Part shown: piece by piece, positions 41,487 to 50,823 of the stretch | How the letters are laid out: each line of letters opens with the position of its first letter | Numbering within the stretch: the first letter of the stretch is position 1 | From: CAKAHY01 sp963522175 | GTDB taxonomy: Bacteria > Bacillota > Clostridia > Lachnospirales > Lachnospiraceae | Length of the DNA: 64,000 bases | Reading direction: 5' to 3' | Assembly (NCBI GenBank): GCA_963522175.1 | Contig: CAUQXC010000001.1 | Location: forward strand, 372,001-436,000 | Position numbers and translations under genes: made by a program | The notes under the pieces: model-generated | What the model saw: the letters and a program-made list of their open reading frames with translations, nothing else | Told to the model about the DNA's origin: nothing | The model's database searches: none

Positions 41487-41559
41487 GTATAAACTATTAT
41501 AGAAATTTACTATTTAGTATTTATTGTCATTATTTACACTGTGTTTATTCAACAAAAAA

Positions 41560-41579
41560 CGTCGGCATGAATACCGACG
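41560..41579 (-). terminator. terminator behind the secreted repeat protein
   Basis: CGTCGG-CCGACG stem with flanking A and T runs on both sides, 8-base loop. It can act on the minus strand behind the gene at 41723 and is nearly symmetric. Confidence 0.82.
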
Positions 41580-41722
41580 CTTTTTTTATCGAGCTTAAAC
41601 TTCTATTAAATTATTAAACAAATTATTAAAACTAGCAAAAAAATCCCGCTACCATCTTCATACTCTTTCCTTTAAACTTATTTTGCAGTCTAAGCCCTAC
41701 CTTACAGCAAAAATAATTACTC

Positions 41723-43087
41723 CTATTTTACATACTTTCCGTTGCCGTCAACCTTATATCCGTCCGGAGTAAGCTCGTTATGATACATAGAACCGAGCGG
41801 ACGTGAGTTAGGCTTGTTCATATAATACCATTCCCCGTCACTTCTAAGCTCCCAAGTAGCCATAGGAGTGTAAGGAGCCAGGTAATACCATTCTCCGTTT
41901 ATAAAGTTCCAGCCCTTCAGCATTCTGCCGTCGGCACCGTTTAAATAATACCAGAAGCCGTCTTGGCTGTCTTTATGCCAACCTCTTTTAAGATTACTTT
42001 TTGAAGCATTCGTGTAATAATACCATTCTCCGTTATTAAGTAACCAGCCTTCTCTTGTTCTTTGCGGCACATATACGGTACCGCCGGCTCCGCCCGAACC
42101 GCTTGATCTGCTTGTTTGGCTTTCGGTCTTTTCATATACCTCTATATTGTATGTAACATAGCCGTCGGAACTCGTAGCCGCCTTGGCTCTTTTTATGCAA
42201 ACCTGAGCCGCATCGGATGCCGAAGCATATCTGTACTCATTTGCAGGGTATGGCTGAGCTGTATTTATTCTGTATCTTGAGCTTCCAAGTTCAAACTCGG
42301 TACGAATATCAACCCATACATTATCACCGTTTACCGTACTCTGTTCACTGTACAAAAGAGTGTTGGATGCCTGTTTAACGTAGTTTATCCTATAAGGCTG
42401 CTGTTTAACCTTTTCGCATACGAGGGTATATCTGACTACAGGTACCCCCGGATCAATCATGTCGTAAGCAACAACAATCTCAGGAACACCTGCATTCATT
42501 CTGAACTGACCGCCCGGGGTAGATGCTACGGATTGAGTCGACTTTACTATATAATGCTCGTTAGGGTCTGTAGGAGAATTCCCCGGTATATACGACTTTC
42601 CGAAAAACGAATATACATTAAACCACTCGCTGCCTCCGCTTCCCATTTTGAATGTTTTGTTTTTCTGCACTATTTGATTTCCATTCTCATCTACAAATGT
42701 TACCTCAAAAGGAACATCTTTCAAAACTTCAAAATTTATTACAAGATCATATTCTTCACCTGAAAGCGGATCTGCAGGGTCTGAAAGACATCTTACACCC
42801 GCTACATTTGCACTTCTGCTTCCATCTCCGGTTGCAGTTCCTCTTACCAAAAGCATATCATTAGCATCCTTGGTAAGTTCAAGTCCTAAACCCAAAGTGG
42901 CATCACTGAATGTTGCCGCTGTTTCCAGTTTAAGTCCGAGAGGATAACTTATCGTAGCTCCCGACTCTATCTGCCCGATATTGAAAGTCTTTGTCTGCGC
43001 CGCCTTCGTATTGATACCGTATATGATTACAAGTACCAATATAAGACTGAGAAATTTTAAATATCCGGATATTTTTTTCATAGTCAT
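41723..43087 (-). CDS. secreted protein with choline-binding-type cell-wall repeats
   Basis: 454 residues. N-terminal signal peptide (KKISGYLKFLSLILVLVIIYG, cleavage near TKAAQ). The middle (50-330) contains two or more extracellular beta-rich units of MucBP-like type (EVTFVDENGNQIV and YRINYVKQASNTLLYSEQ). The C-terminal 110 residues hold four to five GW/CW_binding-type repeats with NGEWYYY, DGFWYYLNGADGRMLKGW, NGEWYYLAP and DGEWYYMNK. Such repeats bind choline or wall polymers and hold the protein on the surface. A basic-rich tail is absent. Ligand and function of the middle part are unknown. Confidence 0.85.
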   Translation of the reverse strand: MTMKKISGYLKFLSLILVLVIIYGINTKAAQTKTFNIGQIESGATISYPLGLKLETAATFSDATLGLGLELTKDANDMLLVRGTATGDGSRSANVAGVRCLSDPADPLSGEEYDLVINFEVLKDVPFEVTFVDENGNQIVQKNKTFKMGSGGSEWFNVYSFFGKSYIPGNSPTDPNEHYIVKSTQSVASTPGGQFRMNAGVPEIVVAYDMIDPGVPVVRYTLVCEKVKQQPYRINYVKQASNTLLYSEQSTVNGDNVWVDIRTEFELGSSRYRINTAQPYPANEYRYASASDAAQVCIKRAKAATSSDGYVTYNIEVYEKTESQTSRSSGSGGAGGTVYVPQRTREGWLLNNGEWYYYTNASKSNLKRGWHKDSQDGFWYYLNGADGRMLKGWNFINGEWYYLAPYTPMATWELRSDGEWYYMNKPNSRPLGSMYHNELTPDGYKVDGNGKYVK

Positions 43088-43229
43088 TAACTCCTTTCTT
43101 TTATCCTTAGATTACTGTAAGCTATAAAGGGATTTATTCTGCTTCCCTCACAATTATAATATTTTTATTCCCTTAATACTGAAATTTATCCTTACAATAC
43201 TCTGACAGATAATTAAAGACAACTGTATA

Positions 43230-43715
43230 TTACCTTTCTATATACTTAATATCTACATCAATATTTTGAGTTTCATCATCTATATTCATAACCGCATAGC
43301 TCGGCAAACGATTTTCCTGTCTGGGATAAGACAGACTTCCCGGATTAAGCAAAATCAAACCGTTTTTATTCTCATAAAAAGGTCTGTGTGTATGCCCGAA
43401 CATAGCTATATCAAAGCCTCTCGCAACGGCTTCCGTTCTCAAACATTCAAGACCCAAACTTACACTGTAGATATGTCCGTGCGTAAGCAAGGTCCTATAT
43501 TTACCGAGAAAAATTTCTCTTTCATCTTTGAGATAAGAGAAGAAATCATTATTTCCTTTTACCATAACGCAGTCGGCATTCGCCATCATCTCAATTTTAC
43601 CTTCACTTCCCTCTATATCTCCGAGGTGTATAAGCATATCTGCAGCTTCAGCTTCTATCGCCTTTATAAGTCTGCTTTCATCTCTGTGTGTATCACTGAC
43701 AACTAATATTTTCAT
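43230..43715 (-). CDS. YfcE/MJ0936-type metallophosphoesterase
   Basis: 161 residues, small calcineurin-like phosphodiesterase with the metal motifs VVSDTHRDESR, HLGDIEGSE, VKGNNDFFS, LTHGH and MFGHTHRPF. Acts in the cytoplasm on unknown phosphodiesters. Its start overlaps the rdgB stop by 23 bases, so it belongs to the housekeeping operon 45989-43230. A second paralogue starts the same operon. Confidence 0.92.
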   Translation of the reverse strand: MKILVVSDTHRDESRLIKAIEAEAADMLIHLGDIEGSEGKIEMMANADCVMVKGNNDFFSYLKDEREIFLGKYRTLLTHGHIYSVSLGLECLRTEAVARGFDIAMFGHTHRPFYENKNGLILLNPGSLSYPRQENRLPSYAVMNIDDETQNIDVDIKYIER

Positions 43716-44298
43716 TTTGTAATTTCTCCCTCATAAGCCTGAGAGCTTTTCCTCTATGGCTTATAGAATTTTTCTCTTCGTCGCTAAGTTGGGCACTCGT
43801 ACATGAATACTCGGGCAAATACAGTATAGGGTCATATCCGAAGCCGTTTTCTCCCGCTATCTCTTCGGCTATAAGCCCTTCCATAGTTTCCTGTGCGACA
43901 ATCTCCTTACCGTCCGGCAATATACAGGTTATTGCGGCAACAAATCTTGCACTTCTTTCTTCACCCTTTGCATCCGCCATTCTCTCAAGTATTTTTTTGT
44001 TTTTCTCGGTATATGAAGTATTTTCACCCATATATCTTGCAGAATATATGCCCGGCTCACCGTTTAAATAATCGATAATAAGCCCGGAATCGTCAGCCAT
44101 AACAATGCCCCCGATAATTTCCCAAATTGCCCTAGCCTTTATAAGTGCGTTCTGCTCAAAACTTGTACCCGTTTCTTCTATATCGATATCTATGCCGGCT
44201 TCCTTCATAGATATAATATCAACCTTAAGATCCTTCATTATTTGTCTGATTTCTCTCAGTTTATTTTCATTTCCCGTGGCAAATACTATCCTACTCAT
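43693..44298 (-). CDS. rdgB: XTP/dITP diphosphatase (non-canonical purine NTPase)
   Basis: 201 residues, HAM1/RdgB family. Removes XTP, ITP and dITP from the nucleotide pool. Motifs: FATGNENKLREIRQI at the start, MADDSGLIIDYLNGEPGIYSARY, GENGFGYDPILYLPEY, and SHRGKALR at the C-terminus. Overlaps the methyltransferase gene by 8 bases and the phosphoesterase by 23. Confidence 0.95.
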   Translation of the reverse strand: MSRIVFATGNENKLREIRQIMKDLKVDIISMKEAGIDIDIEETGTSFEQNALIKARAIWEIIGGIVMADDSGLIIDYLNGEPGIYSARYMGENTSYTEKNKKILERMADAKGEERSARFVAAITCILPDGKEIVAQETMEGLIAEEIAGENGFGYDPILYLPEYSCTSAQLSDEEKNSISHRGKALRLMREKLQNENISCQ

Positions 44299-45451
44299 TT
44301 TTTGTCCTCTTAGGCGGCTTTGCTCCCATAAAAGAATAAATATAGGTTTTCAGCATACCGTTATATATTTTCCTGTTTTTATCCTCTTTTCTTCCTATGT
44401 ATTTAGGTGCATCTTCAAAAGAGGTTATCATGAACATCGACCATGAATCCAGCTTCGCAAAGCCCTCGCCCAAAGACTTATACAGGGCGGGAAGATTTTC
44501 CTTTTCTTCAAGCCTTTCGCCGTAAGGCGGATTTGTTATGATAAAACCGTACTTTTTAGTGCTTGAGAGCTTTGCTACATCTCTTTTCTGAAAATGTATG
44601 TATTCTCCTACACCGGCGTCCTCGGCATTTTGCTTTGCCGCCGCTATAACCTTGCCATCTATATCATAGCCTTGCAGCTGCAAGGTAAATTCATCCTTAA
44701 TTTCTTCATCGAAGGCTTCGTCAAATGCCTCATACCATGTTTTTCTCGGAACTATATTTTCCCAGTTCATAGCTTCAAACTGCCTGCTTCTTCCCGGGGC
44801 AATATTTTTGGCTATAAGAGCCGCTTCTATCAGGAAAGTACCCGAACCGCAAAACGGATCTATTAACAATCTGTCGCTTTTCCACGGTGTCAGCATTATC
44901 AGAGCCGCCGCCAAGGTTTCCGTAATAGGTGCTTTCGCGGACAGTTTTCTGTAGCCTCGTTTATGCAAAGATTCTCCGCTTGTATCAAGCCCTACCGTAA
45001 CAATATCCTTATTTATGCTTATCCTGAGCGGATACTGTGCTCCGTCTTCGGCAAACCAATCTTTTTTATATACTGTTTTAAGCTTTTCAACCATGGCTTT
45101 TTTTACTATGGACTGTATGTCGGTAGGCGAAAAAAGCTTACTTTTTACGGAAGTCGCCTTTTTTACCCAGAATTTCGCATCTTGAGGCAGGTATTCCTGC
45201 CATTCCACGTCTTTTATCCCTTGGAAGAGGTCTTCATAGCTTAAGGCTTTAAACTGAGCTACGAGTATCATCACCCTTTCCGTTGTTCTGAGCCAAATAT
45301 TGGCTCTGGCTATAGCTTCAGCATCTCCCTCAAAATAAACTCTTCCGTCTTCAACTCTCGTAACCTCATAGCCAATATCCGTAATTTCCCTTTTTAATAC
45401 CGCCTCCATGCCGAAATGGCAGGGTGCGTACAATTCATATACCCTACTCAA
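44291..45451 (-). CDS. THUMP-domain class I RNA methyltransferase (RlmL-like N2-guanine type)
   Basis: 386 residues. An N-terminal ferredoxin-like/THUMP region (about 1-160) is followed by an SAM methyltransferase domain with LLIDPFCGSGTFLIEAAL (196-212) and the amino-methylating motif NPPYGERL (307-314). Family members, such as YpsC and the N-terminal part of RlmL, methylate N2 of a guanine in 23S rRNA. Starts inside the end of the upstream phosphoesterase gene and overlaps rdgB by 8 bases. Confidence 0.9.
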   Translation of the reverse strand: MSRVYELYAPCHFGMEAVLKREITDIGYEVTRVEDGRVYFEGDAEAIARANIWLRTTERVMILVAQFKALSYEDLFQGIKDVEWQEYLPQDAKFWVKKATSVKSKLFSPTDIQSIVKKAMVEKLKTVYKKDWFAEDGAQYPLRISINKDIVTVGLDTSGESLHKRGYRKLSAKAPITETLAAALIMLTPWKSDRLLIDPFCGSGTFLIEAALIAKNIAPGRSRQFEAMNWENIVPRKTWYEAFDEAFDEEIKDEFTLQLQGYDIDGKVIAAAKQNAEDAGVGEYIHFQKRDVAKLSSTKKYGFIITNPPYGERLEEKENLPALYKSLGEGFAKLDSWSMFMITSFEDAPKYIGRKEDKNRKIYNGMLKTYIYSFMGAKPPKRTKNE

Positions 45452-45989
45452 TCTCTATCTCCCTTAAAACATCCCCTTCAAAGGATAACACTTTAAAATT
45501 TTTTCCATCCAAAACAGCGTATGAATTCGGGTTCCCGCCCTTAGGCAAAGATGCCGAACCCGGGTTCAATATATAAACATCATCCTGTTTTTTAGCTATA
45601 GGCAGATGTATATGCCCGAAAACAAAAGCATCACCTTTCTTAAGCGCAGGCAAATTCTCGGGCGATGACAAATGCCCGTGTGTCAGGTAAAAGTTTATTC
45701 CGTTAAGCACAAGTATACTGTAATCAGCCATTATCGGAAACTCGAGTACCATCTGATCCACCTCGCTGTCACAATTTCCTCTGACCGCATATATACTGTC
45801 CTTTATTTCATTTAACATAAGGATCACATCCTTCGGATTGTAGTCCTTAGGTAAATCGTTTCTCGGTCCGTGATAGAGCAAATCTCCGCAAAGTATCAGT
45901 CTGTCCGCCCCCAATTCTTTAAATTTATCCACTACTTTTTTTGCATAGTATACACTTCCGTGTATATCGCTTGCAAACATATATTTCAT
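45444..45989 (-). CDS. YfcE-type metallophosphoesterase, first gene of operon
   Basis: About 181 residues from the ATG at 45989, which has TAGGAGA upstream; a longer frame to 46055 lacks such a site. Metal motifs FASDIHGSVYYAK, LILCGDLLYHGPRND, VRGNCDSEVD, LTHGH and FGHIHLPIA are complete. Larger insert than the paralogue at 43230. First gene of the operon phosphoesterase-methyltransferase-rdgB-phosphoesterase. Confidence 0.92.
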   Translation of the reverse strand: MKYMFASDIHGSVYYAKKVVDKFKELGADRLILCGDLLYHGPRNDLPKDYNPKDVILMLNEIKDSIYAVRGNCDSEVDQMVLEFPIMADYSILVLNGINFYLTHGHLSSPENLPALKKGDAFVFGHIHLPIAKKQDDVYILNPGSASLPKGGNPNSYAVLDGKNFKVLSFEGDVLREIEIE

Positions 45990-46092
45990 AATTTGTCTCC
46001 TAATTTTCCGTTTGAAATGCTTCAATTTTACATATCTGATTTTATACCATTTCAAGGCTTACAGTCAATATGATAGAAGCTTGACTTTATAC

Positions 46093-46124
46093 AAAAAAGA
46101 TTGCAGAAACTTGCAATCTTTTTT
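46093..46124 (-). terminator. terminator behind the oligopeptide-type permease
   Basis: A perfect 12-bp stem AAAAAAGATTGC/GCAATCTTTTTT with an eight-base loop, symmetric, between the permease stop and the phosphoesterase gene. Confidence 0.88.
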
Positions 46125-46194
46125 AAATTACTTTTATCTGCTTTTTTTCTTGATTTTAAAACAAATAATATTTATATCGATATTCTTATGTATC

Positions 46195-47076
46195 CTACAT
46201 ATCTTCTTTTTTACTTTCCAGGCTGAAAAACAGGACATCTGCAAGGAAATTAGATACAAACGTAAGCATAAGCCCCAGCATACCTACCCCTATCAAAACA
46301 CTATGGTCCTTATTCTTTATTGCCTCATAACCGAGTCTTCCTACGCCTTGCCACACAAACATTGTTTCCGTAATCAAATCCCCGAAAAAAAGACACGGTA
46401 TTTGCAACAAAGCAAGGGCGATTATTACCAAGAATAACTTCTGCGGCTTATCGCTTAAAACATAGCTTCTTATACTTTTGCCATCTTCATAAGGTGCTCC
46501 AAAAATCTTTAGTATCTCCAAGCGTACATACTTTGAATAAACAAGTGTTTGAAATAAGGTCAGGAAACATACCGAAAATACCAGACGCTTAAACCCCGTC
46601 ATATTTTCGATAAACAAAACCACTTTTTTTCTTATTTCATAGACTCTGAATTCCATATAGCTTTGCTGCAAATACATAAAATCTTTAAATATTGTCCATA
46701 ATATAAACGCCAAAGGAATGGCTATACTTATCAAAATAAATAAAGTTACAGCGCCGTCAACCCCTGTATTTCCTTTTGAAACAGCAATAAATCCGATAAA
46801 CAAGCCCATGAAGGTACTAAGTATAAGAGATATGCCCGCAATTAACAATGTCTTCGGCATTCTGTCCTTAATAAGCACCATGACGGGGTCGGAATATTTT
46901 TTAGAATAACCGAACTCAAATCTAAGTACATTTTTCATCCATTCAAAGTATCTCAAATGTAAAACACTTTCATTTCCCAACTCTAAATATGTGTTAATGA
47001 TCATAAATATTATTACGCTTGCCAGTGAAAAAAACAAAACGCTGAAAAAACCTTTTTTAATTATATACCTTAACAT
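46195..47076 (-). CDS. DppB/OppB-like ABC permease, orphan
   Basis: 293 residues, six membrane segments. N-terminal part with the DppB-type FGYSKKYSDPVMVLIKDRMPKTLLIAGISLILSTFMGLFIG, C-terminal part with ITETMFVWQGVGRLGYEAI, the counterpart of the VETVFxxPGxG motif. Normally works with DppC, two ATPases and a receptor in peptide or nickel uptake; none is intact here. A degenerate ATPase relic lies 800 bases upstream in the same orientation, so the transporter has probably decayed to this one gene, or it now serves another system. It follows the nitroreductase gene by 23 bases. Confidence 0.82.
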   Translation of the reverse strand: MLRYIIKKGFFSVLFFSLASVIIFMIINTYLELGNESVLHLRYFEWMKNVLRFEFGYSKKYSDPVMVLIKDRMPKTLLIAGISLILSTFMGLFIGFIAVSKGNTGVDGAVTLFILISIAIPLAFILWTIFKDFMYLQQSYMEFRVYEIRKKVVLFIENMTGFKRLVFSVCFLTLFQTLVYSKYVRLEILKIFGAPYEDGKSIRSYVLSDKPQKLFLVIIALALLQIPCLFFGDLITETMFVWQGVGRLGYEAIKNKDHSVLIGVGMLGLMLTFVSNFLADVLFFSLESKKEDM

Positions 47077-47099
47077 ATTAAAGCCCTCAACTATAAAAT

Positions 47100-47807
47100 C
47101 TACCTGTTGTACCTTGCTCCGTTACCGAACTCAAACTTTCCCCCGGCTGCTCCTATTTCAAAGTGAAACTTTGCGATTCCCAAATCCGTCAAATCGGCTA
47201 TATAGTCATTGATTACACCTGCCGTAAGCACTCCGGACTTGTATTTGAAATGAGGCTTTTGCTTGTTTAAAGCACTGGGAGCAAGCAAAACACACTTCAT
47301 CCCCTTCTCAACCCACTCCGGCACTTGTGAATCGGATGTCAACCTCTCGGACACAGGCTTTCTCTTTCCCGTAAATAAAGCTTTCAATATCTTATCCTTT
47401 ATTGCCGGCTTATCAACCATACCTACCACTATGGCAGCAATGATGCATTCTCCCTCGGGAGTATCAAGCTTTTTTCTGTCAAAAGTACCTCCTACCCAGC
47501 AGGTACCAAGCCCCATATCCACAGCACTAAGAACCAGCTTTTCGCCGTAGTACCCCACTTTTTCACGAAAATGGGATAAATCGGGATTCCCCTTCATCAA
47601 AATCATACTGCGGACGTTTTTAAAAAAACCGTAGGATGTACGAATATCTGAAAAAGCTTCGCTTCCGTCCTCCACAAAGCTTATATTAAGTTCCGAATTT
47701 TTGTTTATATCGTCTATAAGTTCTTTTATTTTTTGAATCTTATCTTCGGCTATAGCTTCTTTTGTAAAAGTTCTTTGTGATTTTCTCTTTTCTATCGCTT
47801 GTATCAT
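47100..47807 (-). CDS. nitroreductase-family protein
   Basis: About 235 residues from the ATG at 47807 (GGGAG six bases upstream); an in-frame ATG 15 bases earlier has no such site. Flavin-binding nitroreductase fold of the TM1586-like subgroup: MIQAIEKRKSQRTFTKEAI at the start, LVLSAVDMGLGTCWVGGTFDR in the middle and a duplicated C-terminal half (LLAPSALNKQKPHFKY, IADLTDLGIAKFHFEIGA). Reduces unknown substrates with NAD(P)H. Confidence 0.87.
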   Translation of the reverse strand: MIQAIEKRKSQRTFTKEAIAEDKIQKIKELIDDINKNSELNISFVEDGSEAFSDIRTSYGFFKNVRSMILMKGNPDLSHFREKVGYYGEKLVLSAVDMGLGTCWVGGTFDRKKLDTPEGECIIAAIVVGMVDKPAIKDKILKALFTGKRKPVSERLTSDSQVPEWVEKGMKCVLLAPSALNKQKPHFKYKSGVLTAGVINDYIADLTDLGIAKFHFEIGAAGGKFEFGNGARYNR

Positions 47808-47868
47808 ATTGCTCTCCCACATTTTATAAACTGATTTATATTAATTACCTTATGCCCTATACTTTACT

Positions 47869-48015
47869 TCATTTATCACAGCAATTCAAGCTTTCTGTCA
47901 CAAAAGCAATCCACAATACAATCTTTAGACTTAGCTCCGGTATACTTACCATACACACTCTCTGACTTTGACCTCCCGAAAGCTCATGAAGGTAAGCAGA
48001 TAAATATCTTTTCTC
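47869..48015 (-). pseudogene. relic of an oligopeptide-type ABC ATPase
   Basis: The minus strand reads EKRYLSAYLHELSGGQSQRVCMVSI, clearly the ABC signature region of DppD/DppF proteins (usually YPHELSGGQRQR). The following IVLWIAFVTESLN matches the Walker B position with the acidic residues lost. A stop follows. Both ends of the gene are missing. Confidence 0.75.
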
Positions 48016-48030
48016 CAATCTGCACCATAG

Positions 48031-48066
48031 AAAAAGACTATAGACGAATCCATCTATAGTCTTTTT
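48031..48066 (-). terminator. terminator of the anchored-protein gene
   Basis: A perfect 14-bp stem AAAAAGACTATAGA/TCTATAGTCTTTTT with an eight-base loop, about 50 bases behind the stop codon. Confidence 0.9.
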
Positions 48067-48113
48067 CTATAATTTGTAATTTAAGCCTTACTTATTTTAT
48101 ACTTCTTTGTATA

Positions 48114-49331
48114 CTAGTCAGGATTCTCAAATTTCAAACAAATCAGCTCGGATCTGAACTCACCGTTCTCAGAATATATATCCACATAATCCAATGTCAT
48201 AGTCTCATCCTCAGAAAATCCCGGCTGAAAAAATACATAACCTCCATCTATAAGATAGCACACCCTGTTATCCTCAGTTATACCGTACGGCTCTCCAAAC
48301 ATGCTCAAAATAGTCTCATAATCATAGTCTTTTCTAATGTAAAATAGGCTTCTTGCTTCTATCCTCTCCCTTTCATCAAAAGAATAGGATTTTTCTTTAA
48401 GAAAACTTTTTATACTCTCATCATTAGTATACTCCGGAGAATATGTTAACTTAAAATAGCTTCCGTTATATGCGCTAAATGGGTCATATAGATTATGTAC
48501 AGTAAAATCATCTACGCGATCACCCATCGCACAGGTTTCAAATCTTAAACCTTCACCATAACACACATTTATAGGCATTCCTGAACCTATAGGTATCCAG
48601 CCCCTTATATCTTTGCTCATACCTGTAAATGTTTTTCTCACATTGAACAAAAAATACTTGGCTGTAGGTTCTTCCGGCTCTATAACATTACTTTTTTTAT
48701 ACTTTACCTCTATGAGCTTCACATCTGTACCGTTATCGTGAAATATCAAATCCACCCTCATATCATTATCAAGAAAATATACCAGACTATAAATACCTAG
48801 TATATCCGCTTCTCCTAATTTCTTCTCTATATCATACATTGAATCTCCCAGCATTTCACAAAACTGTTTGTTGTCCGCTTTTAAAAGACTTCCCGTTTTG
48901 TATACCATATCTTCATTCTTGTTTATATAGTACACATACTCCAATACTCCGGCACCTGATTCCGTTTCTTCTTCTGTAAAATGAAGCGAGGCGGTCGTTT
49001 CGTCATCCAAAATATATCGGAGTATATTATTTCCTTTTTCCTCATCCGGTTTACCAAGCTCTGCAATTACAACTTCTTTCGCTTTTCCAAGCAGCAAAGA
49101 AAACTTCTTTTTCGTAGACTCATCCACATAAACTCTCTCCGCCTCTTCATTCTCTCCATTGCCTTCCTGACTTTCTTGCAAAGCTTCATCGGTTTCATGC
49201 GTTATTTGAGAAGGCTCATGCGCAAAATTCTTCATATCCTCTTGATGTTTAAACCTGAAATAAAACAGGGAACATAGCAAGGCTAAAAGCAGAGATGACA
49301 AAGGTACAAGCTTTTTCATAAATTCTCTCAT
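48114..49331 (-). CDS. membrane-anchored extracellular protein with three BamE/BLIP-like units
   Basis: About 405 residues from the ATG at 49331 (AAGGA nine bases upstream). A single N-terminal membrane segment (VPLSSLLLALLCSLFYF) without a lipobox is followed by a Glu-rich linker. The rest contains three recurring units with the pattern LGxP/LGEA plus a Tyr-rich strand: VVIAELGKPDEEKGNNILRY, DIEKKLGEADILGIYSLVYF and TILSMFGEPYGITEDNRVCYL. Such units resemble SmpA/BamE or BLIP-like folds that bind proteins. The function is unknown. The gene starts directly behind GH31, so it may serve the same carbohydrate or surface process. Confidence 0.6.
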   Translation of the reverse strand: MREFMKKLVPLSSLLLALLCSLFYFRFKHQEDMKNFAHEPSQITHETDEALQESQEGNGENEEAERVYVDESTKKKFSLLLGKAKEVVIAELGKPDEEKGNNILRYILDDETTASLHFTEEETESGAGVLEYVYYINKNEDMVYKTGSLLKADNKQFCEMLGDSMYDIEKKLGEADILGIYSLVYFLDNDMRVDLIFHDNGTDVKLIEVKYKKSNVIEPEEPTAKYFLFNVRKTFTGMSKDIRGWIPIGSGMPINVCYGEGLRFETCAMGDRVDDFTVHNLYDPFSAYNGSYFKLTYSPEYTNDESIKSFLKEKSYSFDERERIEARSLFYIRKDYDYETILSMFGEPYGITEDNRVCYLIDGGYVFFQPGFSEDETMTLDYVDIYSENGEFRSELICLKFENPD

Positions 49332-49335
49332 AATT

Positions 49336-50811
49336 TTACATCCTTTCAATCACAAGCAAATTGTCAATACTCAAATCAAGCTCTATTTCTTCTCCGTTTT
49401 CATATACTTTTGTACCAAGCTTCCACCTCCCCTTAGGAAATCTGATAAGCTTTTTTTTCTCATTTTCCCTTGTAACGGGAACTACCATGTATTTATCGCC
49501 CAACATAAATACATCTTTTATTTTTTCAAAGCCTTCGTGAGGAAAAACGTACTCCAAAAGTCTTACAAAAGGCTCTTTTGAGCGGCAACATTCATCAAAA
49601 AGCTCCTTGATATAGGGCATAAGTTTTTTTCTTAAATCTAAAAGCACCTTAAGCTTATAAATATCCTCGCCCAAAACATAGGAAGGCAATACCGAAAACT
49701 GCATGCTCGGAAAAAGAGTCGCCACCTGAGAATGCGCCAAAAATATATCCCTTTTCAGCTCACATTTCTCTCTTATATCACTTACCTCGCCTCCGCCTAT
49801 CATATCAGGTGCAAAAAAAGGGTGTCCCCCCAAGCCGAGAGCCAAGGCATCCGGAATAAGGGCGGCTATTCCCGTTTTCCCCCAGCTGTGCTTTTTATCG
49901 CAAAGTCTTTCAAAAACATTCAAGGACGGAGTATTAAAATCCGCTCTCAACTCATTGAAAGAATATTTTGAAGCAAGCTCCGCCCACAGAAAGCTCTGCC
50001 TGTCGGGTTCATGTTCATTCAAATAGTATAAACTGTCCCCGCCGTCAGCCTTAAAGCCGTCTACACCCAGCTTTACCAGCTCTTCAAATACATTTTCCAT
50101 GTATACAAGGCTCTCTTTTTTTCTGAGGTCAAAAGTTGCCGAGGTTTCGTTCCACCATTTCAGCTTGTAAATTTCATTATTTTCAGTCAGAAGCAAGGAG
50201 TTCTCTTTACAGTATTCATACACCTTCGCTTCAAAGCTTAGGTAAGGACAGACCCAAAGCATAAGTGAAAAGCCCATATCATGCAAAGCTTTTATCATCT
50301 CTTCGGGGTTTGGAAACTTTTCCTCGTCAAAGCGCCAATCTCCGTAATCCTTGCACCATTTGTCATCTATTACAAGAGTTCCGGCAGGCAAGCCGAGAGC
50401 CAGAATATCCCTTGCATAAGCAAGAACCTTTTCCTGTGTAATATCGAAAGGGGCATACATCCATGTATTATATACGGGACTTTCCACCAATTTTTTTGCT
50501 ATCTTTATGCTGCCCGAGCCGAAATGAGCCTTTGCAGCGGCTTTATAAGCTTCCCTTAGATTTCTTAGACCCTCTTTGAAAGTTACGGACTCATCTATTT
50601 CAATTTCACCCCCGGCAAAAATGGCAATAAATCCGTCTTCTTTATAAATATATCTACCCTTATTACTTAAAAGTAAGGGAGTCATCTGATTAACCGTAGG
50701 ATTGTTTTTCATCTGCACCTTGCCCGAAAAGTCCGCGGAATAAGGCATGTCCGTACCATAGGCACTTACCGCCGGGTACCATACCTCGTCTTCAAAAATC
50801 TTGATTTTCAT
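49336..50811 (-). CDS. glycoside hydrolase family 31
   Basis: 491 residues, shorter than most GH31 enzymes, without signal peptide. The barrel shows GLPAGTLVIDDKWCKDYGDWRFDEEKFP, LMLWVCPYLS and the nucleophile aspartate D256 in GVDGFKADGGD; the segment HPFFAPDMIGGGE resembles the MYORG-like branch, whose characterised member is an alpha-galactosidase. Cytoplasmic alpha-glycosidase with unknown precise substrate. The ATG follows TAGGAGAG. Located 12 bases behind the NSS symporter gene and overlapped closely by the anchored-protein gene. Confidence 0.85.
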   Translation of the reverse strand: MKIKIFEDEVWYPAVSAYGTDMPYSADFSGKVQMKNNPTVNQMTPLLLSNKGRYIYKEDGFIAIFAGGEIEIDESVTFKEGLRNLREAYKAAAKAHFGSGSIKIAKKLVESPVYNTWMYAPFDITQEKVLAYARDILALGLPAGTLVIDDKWCKDYGDWRFDEEKFPNPEEMIKALHDMGFSLMLWVCPYLSFEAKVYEYCKENSLLLTENNEIYKLKWWNETSATFDLRKKESLVYMENVFEELVKLGVDGFKADGGDSLYYLNEHEPDRQSFLWAELASKYSFNELRADFNTPSLNVFERLCDKKHSWGKTGIAALIPDALALGLGGHPFFAPDMIGGGEVSDIREKCELKRDIFLAHSQVATLFPSMQFSVLPSYVLGEDIYKLKVLLDLRKKLMPYIKELFDECCRSKEPFVRLLEYVFPHEGFEKIKDVFMLGDKYMVVPVTRENEKKKLIRFPKGRWKLGTKVYENGEEIELDLSIDNLLVIERM

Positions 50812-50823
50812 ACCTACACTCTC

